Below are positions 1 through 9,162 of a stretch of DNA of 64,000 nucleotides, one piece after another (position 1 is the stretch's first letter; every line of letters begins with the position of its first letter). The notes beneath the pieces were generated by a model. The model ran no database searches. It saw nothing but the letters and a program-made list of their open reading frames with translations, and was not told the DNA's origin. This DNA comes from Methylobacterium sp. NMS14P (lineage in GTDB: Bacteria; Pseudomonadota; Alphaproteobacteria; Rhizobiales; Beijerinckiaceae), in contig NZ_CP087106.1 in the NCBI RefSeq assembly GCF_028583545.1, forward strand, positions 1,550,001 to 1,614,000, in the 5' to 3' direction. Both the position numbers and the translations under genes were made by a program.

Positions 1-186
1 GGCGGCAGCGATGGCGGCTCGGCCGGAGCCTCGGGCCGTCGCTGACTGGGCCCTGCCCCGGGCCGCTAACACGGCGGTCACCCGGCGGTCTCCCGGCCGG
101 GGCGCCGGCGTCGCGATTGATACCGGGGGCCCGGCCGCGATAGGCCTGGACGGCGGCCGAACCGGCTGCGCAACGCGGAAGGCCCC

Positions 187-399
187 ATGAAACACGGCGC
201 GCGCAACGACATCCCCGCCACGGTGACGGCGATCAAGCGCGGGGATGTGATGGCCCAGGTCGAGGTGGAGCTGGTCGGCACCGCCTACCGCATGGCCTCG
301 GTCATGACGGTCGACTCGCTGGAGGAGCTGGGCCTCAAGGAGGGCGACACCGTCCACGTGCTCGCCAAGGCGGTGAACGTGCTGCTGGTGAAGCCGTAG
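187..399 (+). CDS. Mop/TOBE molybdenum-pterin-binding protein
   Basis: The 70-residue product is a single Mop (TOBE-like) domain, the small beta-barrel that binds molybdate or molybdopterin oxyanions in the cytoplasm. The family pattern is visible: an N-terminal basic start with ARNDIPATV, the VEVELVG strand, and a C-terminal KEGDTVHVLAKAVNVLLVK stretch. The length is normal for a stand-alone one-domain Mop protein, which oligomerises to make its binding sites. It stands alone on the plus strand; no modABC genes are visible in the window, so a storage or buffering role is inference. The start was chosen because the domain begins at once after it. Confidence 0.85.
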   Translation: MKHGARNDIPATVTAIKRGDVMAQVEVELVGTAYRMASVMTVDSLEELGLKEGDTVHVLAKAVNVLLVKP

Positions 400-510
400 C
401 GGCCGGACGCGGGGCGGCCATCCCCCCATCGTCACCCCATCGTCATGCCGTCGTCATCGGGCTGGCCTAGGGCGGCGCCTCCCGCCCACCCGACCGGCTG
501 CGCTCACCCG

Positions 511-654
511 ATGGATTGGTTCGACCTGCCCGAAGACCCCCAGCCGCCGTCGACCGCCGACGAGAGCCGGATGCGGCTCTACATCGCCGCGGGGCTGATC
601 GGCATCGGCGCCCTCGGGATGGTCGGCGGGATGCTGCACATCCTCCCCGCCTGA
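511..654 (+). CDS. small single-pass membrane protein
   Basis: A 47-residue ORF with an acidic N-terminus (MDWFDLPEDPQ) and one hydrophobic segment at about residues 24-45. No family is recognised. It is convergent with the metal-efflux pump gene and ends 20 bases from that gene's stop. The acidic head and single membrane segment resemble many short alphaproteobacterial inner-membrane peptides, but function is unknown and the call rests on ORF shape only. Confidence 0.45.
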   Translation: MDWFDLPEDPQPPSTADESRMRLYIAAGLIGIGALGMVGGMLHILPA

Positions 655-674
655 CGGCCGCCGCGCGGGCGCCG

Positions 675-3600
675 TCAGGCCGCACGGTCCGCCGCCGGTC
701 CGGCCGCGAGCGCGCCGCGGTCGACCGGACCGGCGCGCCCGAACCGCGCGTAGAGCGCCGGCAGCACCACCAGGGTCAGCAGGGTCGCGCTGATCAGGCC
801 GCCGATCACCACCGTGGCCAGCGGCCGCTGCACCTCGGCCCCGGTGCCGGTGGCGAGCGCCATCGGCACGAAGCCCAGGGAGGCGACCAGCGCGGTCATC
901 GCCACCGGCCGCAGCCGGGTGAGGGCGCCCTCGCGGATCGCCGCCCGCAGCGGCCGCCCCTCGGCGACGAGCTGCTTGATGAAGGTCAGCATCACCAGGC
1001 CGTTGAGCACCGCGACCCCCGAGAGCGCGATGAACCCGACCGCGGCCGGCACCGAGAGCGGCATCCCCCGCAGCCACAGGGCCGCGATGCCGCCGGTGAG
1101 CGCCAGCGGCACGGCGCTGAACACCAGGAGCGCGTCCCGCGCGCCGCCGAGCGCCGAGGTGAGCAGCAGGAAGATCAGGAAGAAGCAGACCGGCACCACC
1201 ACGGTGAGCCGCGCCTGAGCCGAGGCGAGGTTCTCGAACTGGCCGCCCCAGGTGACGTACGAGCCCGCCGGCAGGGTCACCTGCGCGGCGACCTTGGCCT
1301 GCGCCTCCGCCACCAGCGAGCCGATGTCGCGCCCGCGAACGTTGGCGGTGACCACGACCCGGCGCCGGCCGTTCTCGCGGCTGATCTGGTTCGGCCCCTC
1401 GCTCACCGAGAACTGCGCCACCTGCCGCAGGAGCACGGAGGCGGCCCGGCCGTTCGCGCCCGGGGGGAGGGGGACCGGCAGGTTCTCCAGGGCCTCCCGG
1501 TCCTCGCGGACCTGGTCGGTCAGGCGCACGACGATCGGCACGCGCCGGTCGCCCTCGAACACGACCCCGGCGTCCCGGCCGCCCATGGCGGCGCCGATCA
1601 CGTCCTGGATCGCGCCGGTGCTGAGGCCGAGCCGGGCCGCCTCGGTCCGGTCGATCCTGATCTCGAAGACCGGCAGGCCGGCGATCTGCTCGACCTTCAC
1701 GTCGTCGGCGCCCGGGATCCCGCGCAGGATCGCGGCGATCCGGTTGGCGGTCTCCAGCATCGGCTCGAAGGCGTCGCCGAACACCTTCACGGCGAGGTCG
1801 CCCCGCGTCCCGGCGAGCAGCTCGTTGAAGCGCAGCTGGATCGGCTGGGAGAACTCGTACGTATTGCCGGCGAGCTCGCCCAGGGCCGCCTCGATCTGCT
1901 CCTGCAGTTCGGCCTTCGACAGGCCCGGGTCGGGCCACTCGGCCTGCGGCTTGAGCATCACGAACGTGTCGGAGGAGTTCGGCGGCATCGGGTCGGTGGC
2001 GACCTCGGCGGTGCCGGTCTTCGAGAACACGTAGGCGACCTGCGGGAACTTGGCGATCGCCCGCTCCACCTTGAGCTGCATCGCCTGCGACTGGGTGAGG
2101 GAGGTGGACGGGATCCGCGTGGCGTTGAGGGCGATGCTCTTCTCGTCGAGCTGCGGGATGAACTCGGTCCCGAGCCGGGTGGCGAGCAGCCCGGCGCCCG
2201 CGAGGAGGAGCAGCGCCGCCCCGACGAACGGGGCCGGCGTCCGGATCGCCGCGGCGAGGACGGGCCGGTAGAGCGCCTTCAGGCCCCGGACGAGGGGGTT
2301 CTCCGCCTCGGTGACCCGGCCGGTGACGGCGATGGCGATCAGGGCCGGCACGAAGGTCAGCGACAGCACGAAGGCCGCCGCCAGGGCGAGGATGACGGTC
2401 AGCGCCATCGGCTGGAACATCTTGCCCTCGACCCCCGTGAAGGTCAGGAGCGGGACGTAGACCAGGATGATGATCGCCTGCCCGTAGAGGGACGGCTTGA
2501 TCATCTCCTCGGCCGAGTCCCGCACCGTCTCCAGGCGCTCCTCCAGCACGAGCGGCCGCCCGAGAGCGTGCTGCCGCTCGGCGAGGTGGCGGAGCGCGTT
2601 CTCGGTGATGATCACCGCCCCGTCGACGATGAGCCCGAAATCCAGAGCCCCGAGGCTCATCAGGTTCGCCGAGATCTTCCCCTCGACCATGCCGGTCACG
2701 GTCATCAGCATGGCGACCGGGATGACCAGCGCGGCGATCAGCGCCGCCCGGATGTTGCCGAGCAGCAGGAACAGCACGACGATCACGAGGGCCGCGCCCT
2801 CGGCGAGGTTCCTGCCGACCGTGCGGATCGTGGCCTCGACGAGCTGCGTCCGGTCGAGGACGGTCTGGACGACGACGCCGGGGGGCAGGGCGCGCCGGAT
2901 CTGGTCCATGCGGGCGTCGACGGCGGCCGCCACCGTGCGGCTGTTCTCGCCGATCCGCATCAGGGCGGTGCCGATGACGCTCTCCTGCCCGTTCTCGCTC
3001 GCCGAGCCGGTGCGCAGGTCGCGCCCGATCCGCACCGTGGCGACGTCGCGGATCCGAACCGGCACGCCGCCGCGGCTCGCCACCACGACGTCGGCGATCG
3101 CCTCCGGGCCCTCCAGGCGGCCGGCGGCGCGGACCACGTAGCTCTCGCCGTTATCCTCCAGGTAGCGGGCGCCCTGGTTGGCGTTGTTGGCCTGGAGCGC
3201 CCGGGCGACGTCCGCGAAGGACAGGTCGAGGGCGGTCAGCTTCGTGGGGTCCGGCTGGACGTGGTACTGCTTCTCGAAGCCGCCGATCCCGTCGACGCCG
3301 GCGACGCCCGGGACCGACTTGATCTGCGGCCGTACGATCCAGTCCTGCACCGTGCGCAGGTAGGCGACCTGCTCCAGCTCCGTCCTGAGCACCTGCCCCT
3401 CCGGGGTCCGGTAGCTCCCGTCCGGCTGCCAGCCCGGCCGGCCCGCCGGCACGGTCGCGCGCTCAGGCAGCGGCGCGTACTGGACCGACCACATGTAGAT
3501 CTCGCCGAGGCCCGTGGAGATCGGGCCCATCCGCGGCTCGACCCCCGACGGCAGGTCCTCCCGCACCTGGGCGATGCGCTCGGCGACCTGTTGGCGGGCG

Positions 3601-3914
3601 AAGTAGATGTCGAGGGACTCGGCGAAGACCGCGGTGATCTGCGAGAAGCCGTTGCGCGAGAGCGAGCGGGTGTACTCGAGGCCCTTGATGCCGGCGAGCG
3701 CCGTCTCGACCGGGTAGGTGACCTGCCGCTCGACGTCGGCCGGCGACAGGGACGGGGCCAGGGTGTTGATCTGGACCTGGTTGTTGGTGATGTCGGGCAC
3801 CGCGTCGATGGGCAGCCGCGTGAGCGCGGCGGCGCCGAAGCTAGATGCCAGCAGCACGAGGAGCAGCACCAGCCAGCGCTGGCGGACCGAGACGGCGAGG
3901 ATGCGGCTGATCAT
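675..3914 (-). CDS. heavy-metal efflux RND pump, CzcA/CusA family
   Basis: Inner-membrane proton-driven RND transporter (1079 residues, normal for the heavy-metal-efflux subfamily) that exports divalent or monovalent metal ions through a periplasm-spanning complex. The N-terminus MISRILAVSVRQRW is a typical first membrane helix, followed by the family's LPIDAVPDITNNQVQI signature and the GVAGVDGIGG periplasmic motif. The two RND repeats are visible as the paired hydrophobic blocks at roughly residues 330-530 and 860-1040. The start at 3914 lies 11 bases after the adaptor gene's stop; longer upstream readings would overlap that gene. Metal specificity cannot be fixed by eye, but the adaptor's His-rich tail suggests Zn/Co/Ni-type cations rather than Cu/Ag. 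Confidence 0.93.
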   Translation of the reverse strand: MISRILAVSVRQRWLVLLLVLLASSFGAAALTRLPIDAVPDITNNQVQINTLAPSLSPADVERQVTYPVETALAGIKGLEYTRSLSRNGFSQITAVFAESLDIYFARQQVAERIAQVREDLPSGVEPRMGPISTGLGEIYMWSVQYAPLPERATVPAGRPGWQPDGSYRTPEGQVLRTELEQVAYLRTVQDWIVRPQIKSVPGVAGVDGIGGFEKQYHVQPDPTKLTALDLSFADVARALQANNANQGARYLEDNGESYVVRAAGRLEGPEAIADVVVASRGGVPVRIRDVATVRIGRDLRTGSASENGQESVIGTALMRIGENSRTVAAAVDARMDQIRRALPPGVVVQTVLDRTQLVEATIRTVGRNLAEGAALVIVVLFLLLGNIRAALIAALVIPVAMLMTVTGMVEGKISANLMSLGALDFGLIVDGAVIITENALRHLAERQHALGRPLVLEERLETVRDSAEEMIKPSLYGQAIIILVYVPLLTFTGVEGKMFQPMALTVILALAAAFVLSLTFVPALIAIAVTGRVTEAENPLVRGLKALYRPVLAAAIRTPAPFVGAALLLLAGAGLLATRLGTEFIPQLDEKSIALNATRIPSTSLTQSQAMQLKVERAIAKFPQVAYVFSKTGTAEVATDPMPPNSSDTFVMLKPQAEWPDPGLSKAELQEQIEAALGELAGNTYEFSQPIQLRFNELLAGTRGDLAVKVFGDAFEPMLETANRIAAILRGIPGADDVKVEQIAGLPVFEIRIDRTEAARLGLSTGAIQDVIGAAMGGRDAGVVFEGDRRVPIVVRLTDQVREDREALENLPVPLPPGANGRAASVLLRQVAQFSVSEGPNQISRENGRRRVVVTANVRGRDIGSLVAEAQAKVAAQVTLPAGSYVTWGGQFENLASAQARLTVVVPVCFFLIFLLLTSALGGARDALLVFSAVPLALTGGIAALWLRGMPLSVPAAVGFIALSGVAVLNGLVMLTFIKQLVAEGRPLRAAIREGALTRLRPVAMTALVASLGFVPMALATGTGAEVQRPLATVVIGGLISATLLTLVVLPALYARFGRAGPVDRGALAAGPAADRAA

Positions 3915-3925
3915 CGTCCGTCTCC

Positions 3926-5314
3926 TCAGTGGGCGTGGCCGGCGTCGGCCTTGCCGAGCTCGGCCTTCAGCAGGAACGCGTTGCCGACCGCGATCTCGGC
4001 GCCGGGCTCGAGCCCGGCGGTGACCTCGAAAGCCTCGTCGTCGGACCGGCCGAGGGTGACCGGCCGCTTCTCGAACCCTTCGGCCGTGCGCGCGAAGACG
4101 ACGCTCCGACCCTCGATGGTCTGGACGGCCGCCTTGGGGATCCGGACCGGGACGGCGTCCTGCGCGATCTCGACCTCGGCGGTGACGAAGGTGCCGGGCC
4201 GCCACGCGAGGTCGGGGTTCGGCAGGGCGACCACCACCCGGGCCGAGCGCGTGTCGGGGTTGAGGAAGGGGCTGACGAAGATCACGCGGCCCTCCGCCCG
4301 GCGCTCCGTCTCGCCCGTCCGGCCGGGCGTGACCGTCACGCGGGCGCCCTCCCGCACCTGGGCGAGGTCGAGGGTCGGCACCGACAGCTCGATCCAGACC
4401 GTGGAGAGGTCCGCGACCGTGTAGAGGTCGGCCGGGTCGCCCTCCTTGCCGACCGCCGTGCCGACGTCGACCTTGCGCTCGACGATGCGGCCGGCGAGCG
4501 GCGACCGCAGGGGGTAGCGGCGCATGGTCGACCGGTTCGGCGTGGCCTCGTCGCGCTTCTGGGCGGCCGCCACCTCGGCGGCGTCGAGGCCGAGCGCCGA
4601 CAGCTTCTGGCGGGCGAGGTCGACCCGGAGCCGGTTCTCCAGATAGGCGGCCCGGGCGGTCTCGAACGCGGCCTCGGAGGCGCTGCGCGAGGCGAGCAGC
4701 TTCTGCTGGCGCTCGAAGTTGATCGTCTGCAGCTCGGCCTGGACCTGGGCGGTGAGGTACTCGCTCTTGGCGTCGGCGACCTCGCGGCTGTCGAGGATGG
4801 CGACGACCTCGTTCGCCTGCACGGCGTCGCCGAGGCGCTTGCGCATCTCGGCCACGGTCCCGACCACCCGGGCCGGGACCCGGGCGATCCGGTCGGTGTC
4901 GGGCGTGATCGTGCCGGGGACGAGGAGGTGGCGCGCCAGCGTGCCGCCCGCCACCGTGCGCGTGACGATGTCCTGGCCGGCGATCTGGTCGGGCCGCATC
5001 CGGATCGTGCCCGCCTCGTCAGCCTCGTGGGCCTCGTCGGCGCCGTGCGGGTGGCCGTGGGCGCGGTCGTGCGCGTGGCCGTGGTCGTCGTGGCCGGCGT
5101 GATCGTCGCCCGCGTGCGGATCGGGCGCGGCCTTCGGCCGGTCCGGTGCGGCGGCCGCGTAGCGACGATCGGGGTCGCCGGCCGGCGGACGGGCGAGCCC
5201 GGCGGCCGCGAGGGTCTGCCGGAAGCGGTCGGGCAGGGCGGGGACGGCGGCCCCGAGGGCGAAGCCGGCGGCCAGGAGTGCCGCGGCGGCGACCACGGAC
5301 AGGACGATGCGCAT
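3926..5314 (-). CDS. RND efflux periplasmic adaptor, CzcB-like
   Basis: Membrane-fusion (HlyD/CzcB-type) adaptor of 462 residues that links the RND pump to an outer-membrane channel. It begins with an uncleaved or cleaved hydrophobic leader (residues 3-24). Next comes a His/Asp-rich segment at about 67-100 with many HxH and DHxH motifs, a probable metal-binding loop. The remainder shows the barrel-sandwich/hairpin layout (VPARVVGTVAEM, coiled region about 175-255, RSPLAGRIVERKVDVG lipoyl-like half). It is first in a two-gene operon with the pump. No CzcC-type outer-membrane factor follows in the window, so the complex must borrow one from elsewhere. Confidence 0.92.
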   Translation of the reverse strand: MRIVLSVVAAAALLAAGFALGAAVPALPDRFRQTLAAAGLARPPAGDPDRRYAAAAPDRPKAAPDPHAGDDHAGHDDHGHAHDRAHGHPHGADEAHEADEAGTIRMRPDQIAGQDIVTRTVAGGTLARHLLVPGTITPDTDRIARVPARVVGTVAEMRKRLGDAVQANEVVAILDSREVADAKSEYLTAQVQAELQTINFERQQKLLASRSASEAAFETARAAYLENRLRVDLARQKLSALGLDAAEVAAAQKRDEATPNRSTMRRYPLRSPLAGRIVERKVDVGTAVGKEGDPADLYTVADLSTVWIELSVPTLDLAQVREGARVTVTPGRTGETERRAEGRVIFVSPFLNPDTRSARVVVALPNPDLAWRPGTFVTAEVEIAQDAVPVRIPKAAVQTIEGRSVVFARTAEGFEKRPVTLGRSDDEAFEVTAGLEPGAEIAVGNAFLLKAELGKADAGHAH

Positions 5315-5448
5315 GGGACGGGTGCTCGGCCGGGACGGCGGGGTGCCGCGCGCGGCGGTCCCGGGAGGTCCCGTTCAGGTGTCACGTGAGGGCGAACCCG
5401 GAGCCGGTTCGGAATCCGGGCGGAGCGCCGCCCGCGGGCGGCGTCAGC

Positions 5449-5820
5449 TCACGCGCGCGGGGGGCGCGGCAGCCGGTCTGGACTGACGGAGGGGCGGCCC
5501 TGGGCGAGGGGACCCGGCAGCAACCGGCCCGGGGCGGCCGGGGGCGCGATCTCGGTCGCCTCCAGGCGGGCCGCCTGATGGCAGCCGCAATGGAGGTGCT
5601 CCGAGAGGCCGGGATCGACGGCCGCCGGGGCCGCCGGCGCGTCGAGGGCCTGGCCCTGGCTCCGGTCGTGATGGCCGCCCGCGTGGAAGGCGAGATCCGC
5701 CGCGAGGCCGACGCCCGGAGCGGCGACGGTCAGAGCCAGGACGAGCGCGAGCGTGCGGGCGACGAGCGCCCACCAGCCCCGCGCCCCGGCCGGGCGCCTA
5801 TGCCGAACCCCGAAGGTCAT
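5449..5820 (-). CDS. secreted small His/Cys-rich protein of the metal-efflux locus
   Basis: A 123-residue product with a basic start, one signal-like hydrophobic segment (about residues 20-40) ending near GLAAD, and a short periplasmic part containing FHAGGHH and HLHCGCHQ. These clusters could bind metal. It lies 134 bases upstream of the adaptor gene in the same direction. Short DUF2946-like or unannotated proteins with similar motifs are common beside czc/cus operons, so a role in metal sensing or chaperoning is plausible but inferred. Confidence 0.7.
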   Translation of the reverse strand: MTFGVRHRRPAGARGWWALVARTLALVLALTVAAPGVGLAADLAFHAGGHHDRSQGQALDAPAAPAAVDPGLSEHLHCGCHQAARLEATEIAPPAAPGRLLPGPLAQGRPSVSPDRLPRPPRA

Positions 5821-5883
5821 CGCGGCCCTTATGGTCCATCCGAGGCCGGGGGCACAAGGTCCGGGATCCGGCCCCGGACCCGC

Positions 5884-6924
5884 TCAGGCCGCCAGCTTGA
5901 GGACCCACTGGTAGAAGTCGGTCCAGGTCTCGGCCCGGGCCGGCGGCTCCGCGACCGGGGACCGGGCGGGCTCGGCCGCGGCCTGGGCGCGGACATCCCG
6001 GGGGGCGCAGCCGAACTCCGCGCGGAAGGCCTGGGTGAAATGCGCGGGGCTCTCGAAGCGCCAGCGATACGCCACCTCGGAGATGCGGGCGAAGCGCCCG
6101 TCGCCGGCGGCGATGTCGCGATAGGCGCGGGCGAGCCGGCGCTGCCGGATGTAGCCGGACACGCCCCCGAGCGGGACGAACAGCCGGTAGAGGGCGCTGC
6201 GCGAGACGCCGAACCGCAGCCCGATCGTCTCGGCGGACAGGTCCGCGGAGGCCAGCTCGGCCTCGATGAAGCGCCGGATCGCGACGAGCAGCGGCGCCCG
6301 CTCGGGCGGCCGTGTGCCCCCTTCGTCCTGCGGCAGGCCGAGGGTCGCCGCGCCGAGCAGCGCGGCCGTGGCCTCGGCCGCCGCCGCGGCCTCCGGCTCC
6401 GAGAACCCGGTCGCGTGCGCGCTCAGGGAGCGCAGGTGGTCGTTGAGCATCCGGCCGAACGGCGTCGCGCCCCGGATCACCGAGCCGTGCAGGGCGTCGA
6501 GGCCGCTCTGCCGGGATCCGAAGAGCGGGCGCGGCAGCACCACCGTGATGGCCTCGTAGTCCGTGGAGGCGGCGGAGAGCGGCTGCGACAGGTCGAACAG
6601 GCAGATGTCGCCGGGGGCGCAGTCCCGCTCCCGGCCGCCGATCGTGACCCTGGACTGCCCGGAGACGCGCATGTGGGCGACGATGTGATCGACGCCCATC
6701 CGGGCGGTCAGGGCCCGCGCGCGCACGAACCGGAGCCCGGAGGCGCGGGCGCTGCAGACGATCGCGGTGCCGAGGTGGCGGACCCGGGACTGCCCCCGGA
6801 AATCGGACAGGTCCTCCCGGCGGATCGTGAAATCCCAGAACGGCGCGACGGCGTCGCGCCAATCGTCGGCCTGACGAGGGCCCGGGCTCTCGCCCGTGAG
6901 CTGCAGGATCGGTTTCGGTCGCAT
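5884..6924 (-). CDS. AraC-family transcriptional regulator
   Basis: A cytoplasmic regulator of 346 residues. The C-terminal third (about 225-325) is an AraC double helix-turn-helix: LSAETIGLRFGVSRSALYRLF forms the first HTH and ISEVAYRWRFESPAHFTQAFR the second, followed by the FGCAPRDVR ending typical of the family. The N-terminal ~200 residues match the AraC-binding-domain-like cupin seen in FeaR/NpdR-type regulators (GDICLFDLSQPL). The start MRPKPILQL was chosen because the 30 upstream residues are low-complexity and non-conserved. It is read in the same direction as the metal-efflux genes but has no visible tie to metals. Confidence 0.9.
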   Translation of the reverse strand: MRPKPILQLTGESPGPRQADDWRDAVAPFWDFTIRREDLSDFRGQSRVRHLGTAIVCSARASGLRFVRARALTARMGVDHIVAHMRVSGQSRVTIGGRERDCAPGDICLFDLSQPLSAASTDYEAITVVLPRPLFGSRQSGLDALHGSVIRGATPFGRMLNDHLRSLSAHATGFSEPEAAAAAEATAALLGAATLGLPQDEGGTRPPERAPLLVAIRRFIEAELASADLSAETIGLRFGVSRSALYRLFVPLGGVSGYIRQRRLARAYRDIAAGDGRFARISEVAYRWRFESPAHFTQAFRAEFGCAPRDVRAQAAAEPARSPVAEPPARAETWTDFYQWVLKLAA

Positions 6925-7158
6925 CGCCCGTGTCGGTCCTGACCGAGCGCGCAGCCCGGTCACGCCTACAGTATGGCGATTCTGTCTGCTCAGAAAAGTG
7001 GCACTCCGTTCCAATCACCGGACTCTGAGGTGCGCCCTCGTCCGGGCGCGGCCGGCGAGGGGCCGGAAACAGAACGTCCCGCGAGCCGGGTGGCCGCGGG
7101 ACGGAGAGTTGCACGGTTGTGAGGATCGAGGGCTTCGACCCTTATGGTTAACCGTCGG

Positions 7159-7338
7159 TTACCGGCCGCTCGGGGCCGCGCCGCTGCCGGTGGCGCCGTT
7201 GCCGGTGCTGCTGTCGCCCGCGGGGGCGCCGGGGGACGAGGTGTTGCCGTTGGGCGTGCTCTGCGCGGCGGCCATCCCGGCGCTGCCGGCGACGAGCGCG
7301 AGGGCGAGCAGGGCGGATTGAACGGTGCGGCTGGTCAT
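7159..7338 (-). CDS. small secreted Ser/Gly-rich protein
   Basis: A 59-residue ORF with a clear Sec signal peptide (MTSRTVQSALLALALVAG, cleavage likely after AAAQ at residue 26). The short Ser/Thr/Gly/Pro-rich mature part has no recognised domain. Short secreted peptides of this type are frequent in Methylobacterium genomes. Function unknown. Confidence 0.6.
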   Translation of the reverse strand: MTSRTVQSALLALALVAGSAGMAAAQSTPNGNTSSPGAPAGDSSTGNGATGSGAAPSGR

Positions 7339-7546
7339 GGCTCTCCTGAGGATCCCGATCGGGTTCTCGACGAGGGTTCTCGCCGTGCCGGCCCGTGCCG
7401 GCGTTGGCTGGAGAACCGCCGCCCGGCGCCGCCCGTTCCCGCCGGGGCCGGGCCGGCGCGAATCGGCCGCAGCCGCCCACGGCCGCTCGTCGGGAACACC
7501 CGCGAGTCCCCCGAGCTTGTCCGAGGGTCGAGGCCGGGAGCGTGGC

Positions 7547-7723
7547 GTGAAGGTGTTCCGGATCATGCAGGCGGCGACCGGCGCGATTCTCTGGAGCGGC
7601 TCGGCGCTCGATCCCCTGGCGGCCCTCGACGCGATGGCGCGCGCCGCCGGCTTCCGCGACCGCACCCGGATCCCGAACCACCTGCGGGCCGGCGGCCTCC
7701 ACGTCGAGGAACTGCGAGCCTGA
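7547..7723 (+). CDS. conserved small hypothetical protein
   Basis: A 58-residue ORF starting with GTG (VKVFRIMQAATGAILWSG). The sequence has a folded-looking alternation and ends before a second small gene 36 bases downstream. No family recognised. GTG was chosen because translation from the distant in-frame ATG near 7325 would add a low-complexity Arg/Pro segment. Confidence 0.5.
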   Translation: MKVFRIMQAATGAILWSGSALDPLAALDAMARAAGFRDRTRIPNHLRAGGLHVEELRA

Positions 7724-7759
7724 TCCCGCCGCGCCGGCGGAGCCACTCGGAGGGAGACC

Positions 7760-8002
7760 ATGACCAAGCTGTTCATCGCGCAGGTGCGCGACGGGGGCGG
7801 CGAGCGGCCGCTCGTGACGGTCCGGGCCGAGGCCGAGGGCGAGGCGCGCCTGTTCCTGGCGGCCGCCTATCCGGACGCCGAGATCGCCCACGTCGCCGAG
7901 CCCGGCGACTGGACGAGCGACGCCGATACCGGATCCCGGGCCGGGGACATCCGCGAGCATCCCGGCGTCGCTTGGCAGGCCCCGTCCAGCCTCGCGGGCT
8001 GA
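7760..8002 (+). CDS. conserved small hypothetical protein
   Basis: An 80-residue cytoplasmic protein (MTKLFIAQVRDGGGERPLV) with a clear purine-rich ribosome-binding stretch (gagggaga) just upstream. The VTVRAEAEGEARLFLAAAYPDAEI segment looks like a small alpha/beta fold. No family recognised. It follows the 58-residue gene closely and the two are probably co-transcribed. Confidence 0.6.
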   Translation: MTKLFIAQVRDGGGERPLVTVRAEAEGEARLFLAAAYPDAEIAHVAEPGDWTSDADTGSRAGDIREHPGVAWQAPSSLAG

Positions 8003-8153
8003 GGCGCGTCCCCGGGCCGCGCAGCCCGTCCCGGCCGCCTGAACCGGTGTGTACCGGGGAGAAGTCGGGGAGAAGCGGGGAGAACCGGGCGGTGCGGACA
8101 ATTGGAGCGACGCCGTTCACCGGTCCCTAGGGGCGCCGCACCGAAGGTGCCGC

Positions 8154-8528
8154 ATGCGTTCCGCCGATCCGACACCGCGCCTGTTCGCGGCCGCGGCCGC
8201 CCTCACCGGCACCGGGATCCTGATGTGCCGGACCGAGCCGTCCTGGGACGGGATCCTGATCGGCCTGTTCTGCCTCGGCCTCTGGGCCCTCGGGACCCTC
8301 GGGACCCTCGGGGCACGGCCGGAGCGTGCGGTGCGGCCCGCGCCGGCGAGGCGGCCCATCGTGCTGGAGGCGGTCGTCGTCGAGACGCCCCGGTCCCCGC
8401 CGGAGCTGCTGCCCGCACCCCGACCCGCGGCGGCCCGCGACCGCACCCCGGCGGGCTTCGCCCGGCTGCCGGAGGTGCCGACGCATCGGCAGCGCGTGGT
8501 CCAGCGCTACACGAGCAGGCGCGGCTAG
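8154..8528 (+). CDS. small inner-membrane hypothetical protein
   Basis: A 124-residue protein with two hydrophobic segments (about residues 9-22 and 31-50, the latter LIGLFCLGLWALGTLGTLG) and a basic, proline-rich cytoplasmic tail. No family recognised. The stop codon falls inside a 10-base tandem repeat, so the C-terminus may vary between strains. Confidence 0.5.
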   Translation: MRSADPTPRLFAAAAALTGTGILMCRTEPSWDGILIGLFCLGLWALGTLGTLGARPERAVRPAPARRPIVLEAVVVETPRSPPELLPAPRPAAARDRTPAGFARLPEVPTHRQRVVQRYTSRRG

Positions 8529-8557
8529 GCGCGGCTAGGCGCGGCTAGGCGCGGCCG
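8521..8557. repeat. 10-base tandem repeat at a gene end
   Basis: Three exact and one partial copies of gcggctaggc run head to tail over the stop codon of the preceding gene. Each unit contains TAG, so copy-number change would not extend the protein. Confidence 0.8.
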
Positions 8558-8654
8558 AACACGACGCGCCTGGATGTCGGCCATGGTCGCGAGCTTCTGC
8601 CGCACCGCCGATCCCGGTCTCCCCGCGTTGCCCGCAGCCACTCAGGAGATCAGC

Positions 8655-8867
8655 ATGGCCGACAAGTCCGCCGACACGTCAAACGTGACGACCTACACGG
8701 TGAAGCAGGCCCTGGCCGCCAAGGTGGCCGACCACATCGAGATCGCGGTCGAGGCGCAGGACGGCACGAAGCTCAAGCTCGTCGCGACCGCCGACCAGCT
8801 CGACGCCCTCGTGGGCGACCTGGAGACGATCCTGGACGCCGACGACGCGGAGGGCGAGGCGGCCTGA
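8655..8867 (+). CDS. small acidic hypothetical protein
   Basis: A 70-residue protein (MADKSADTSNVTTYTVKQAL) ending in an acidic Asp/Glu-rich tail. A good ribosome-binding site (caggag) precedes the ATG at 8655; the upstream in-frame ATG at 8574 has none, so the shorter form was chosen. The middle part reads as a beta-alpha unit (EIAVEAQDGTKLKLVATADQ). No function known. Confidence 0.65.
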   Translation: MADKSADTSNVTTYTVKQALAAKVADHIEIAVEAQDGTKLKLVATADQLDALVGDLETILDADDAEGEAA

Positions 8868-9162
8868 GCGAAGCTCGGGCGGTCTCTGACCGCCGGATAG
8901 CGGCCGCCCGCGCACCCCGCGCGGGCGGTCCGCGAGCGTGTCGGGGACAAGCGCGTGAGGCAGAGCGCGAGAGGCACCGCGCGAGATGGCCCCGGGCCGG
9001 ATGAATCTGGTATGGATCGCGCTCGACGCGTCGAACCGAGGAGGGCCGGATGTTCCGCGGCGTCCCCGCGATCCGAACCGGCACAGGGCCGGCGCCCGGG
9101 ATCCTGCTGCGCCACGCCGGCTCCGGCGGCGCGTCGGCCTAGTGACCGGACGGGAGATCGCC

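Noticed and set aside
3915..4205. N-terminal extension of the RND pump frame into the adaptor gene
   Set aside because: It overlaps the conserved adaptor C-terminus and the family's first helix begins at the ATG at 3914.
454..5389. Very long open frames on both strands over the RND pump and adaptor genes
   Set aside because: They are Arg/Pro/Gly-rich shadow frames caused by high GC; the pump and adaptor frames carry the recognisable domains.
7325..7546. Upstream extension of the 58-residue gene and the longer 205-residue frame antisense to it
   Set aside because: Both consist of low-complexity residues and overlap the secreted peptide gene at 7159-7338.
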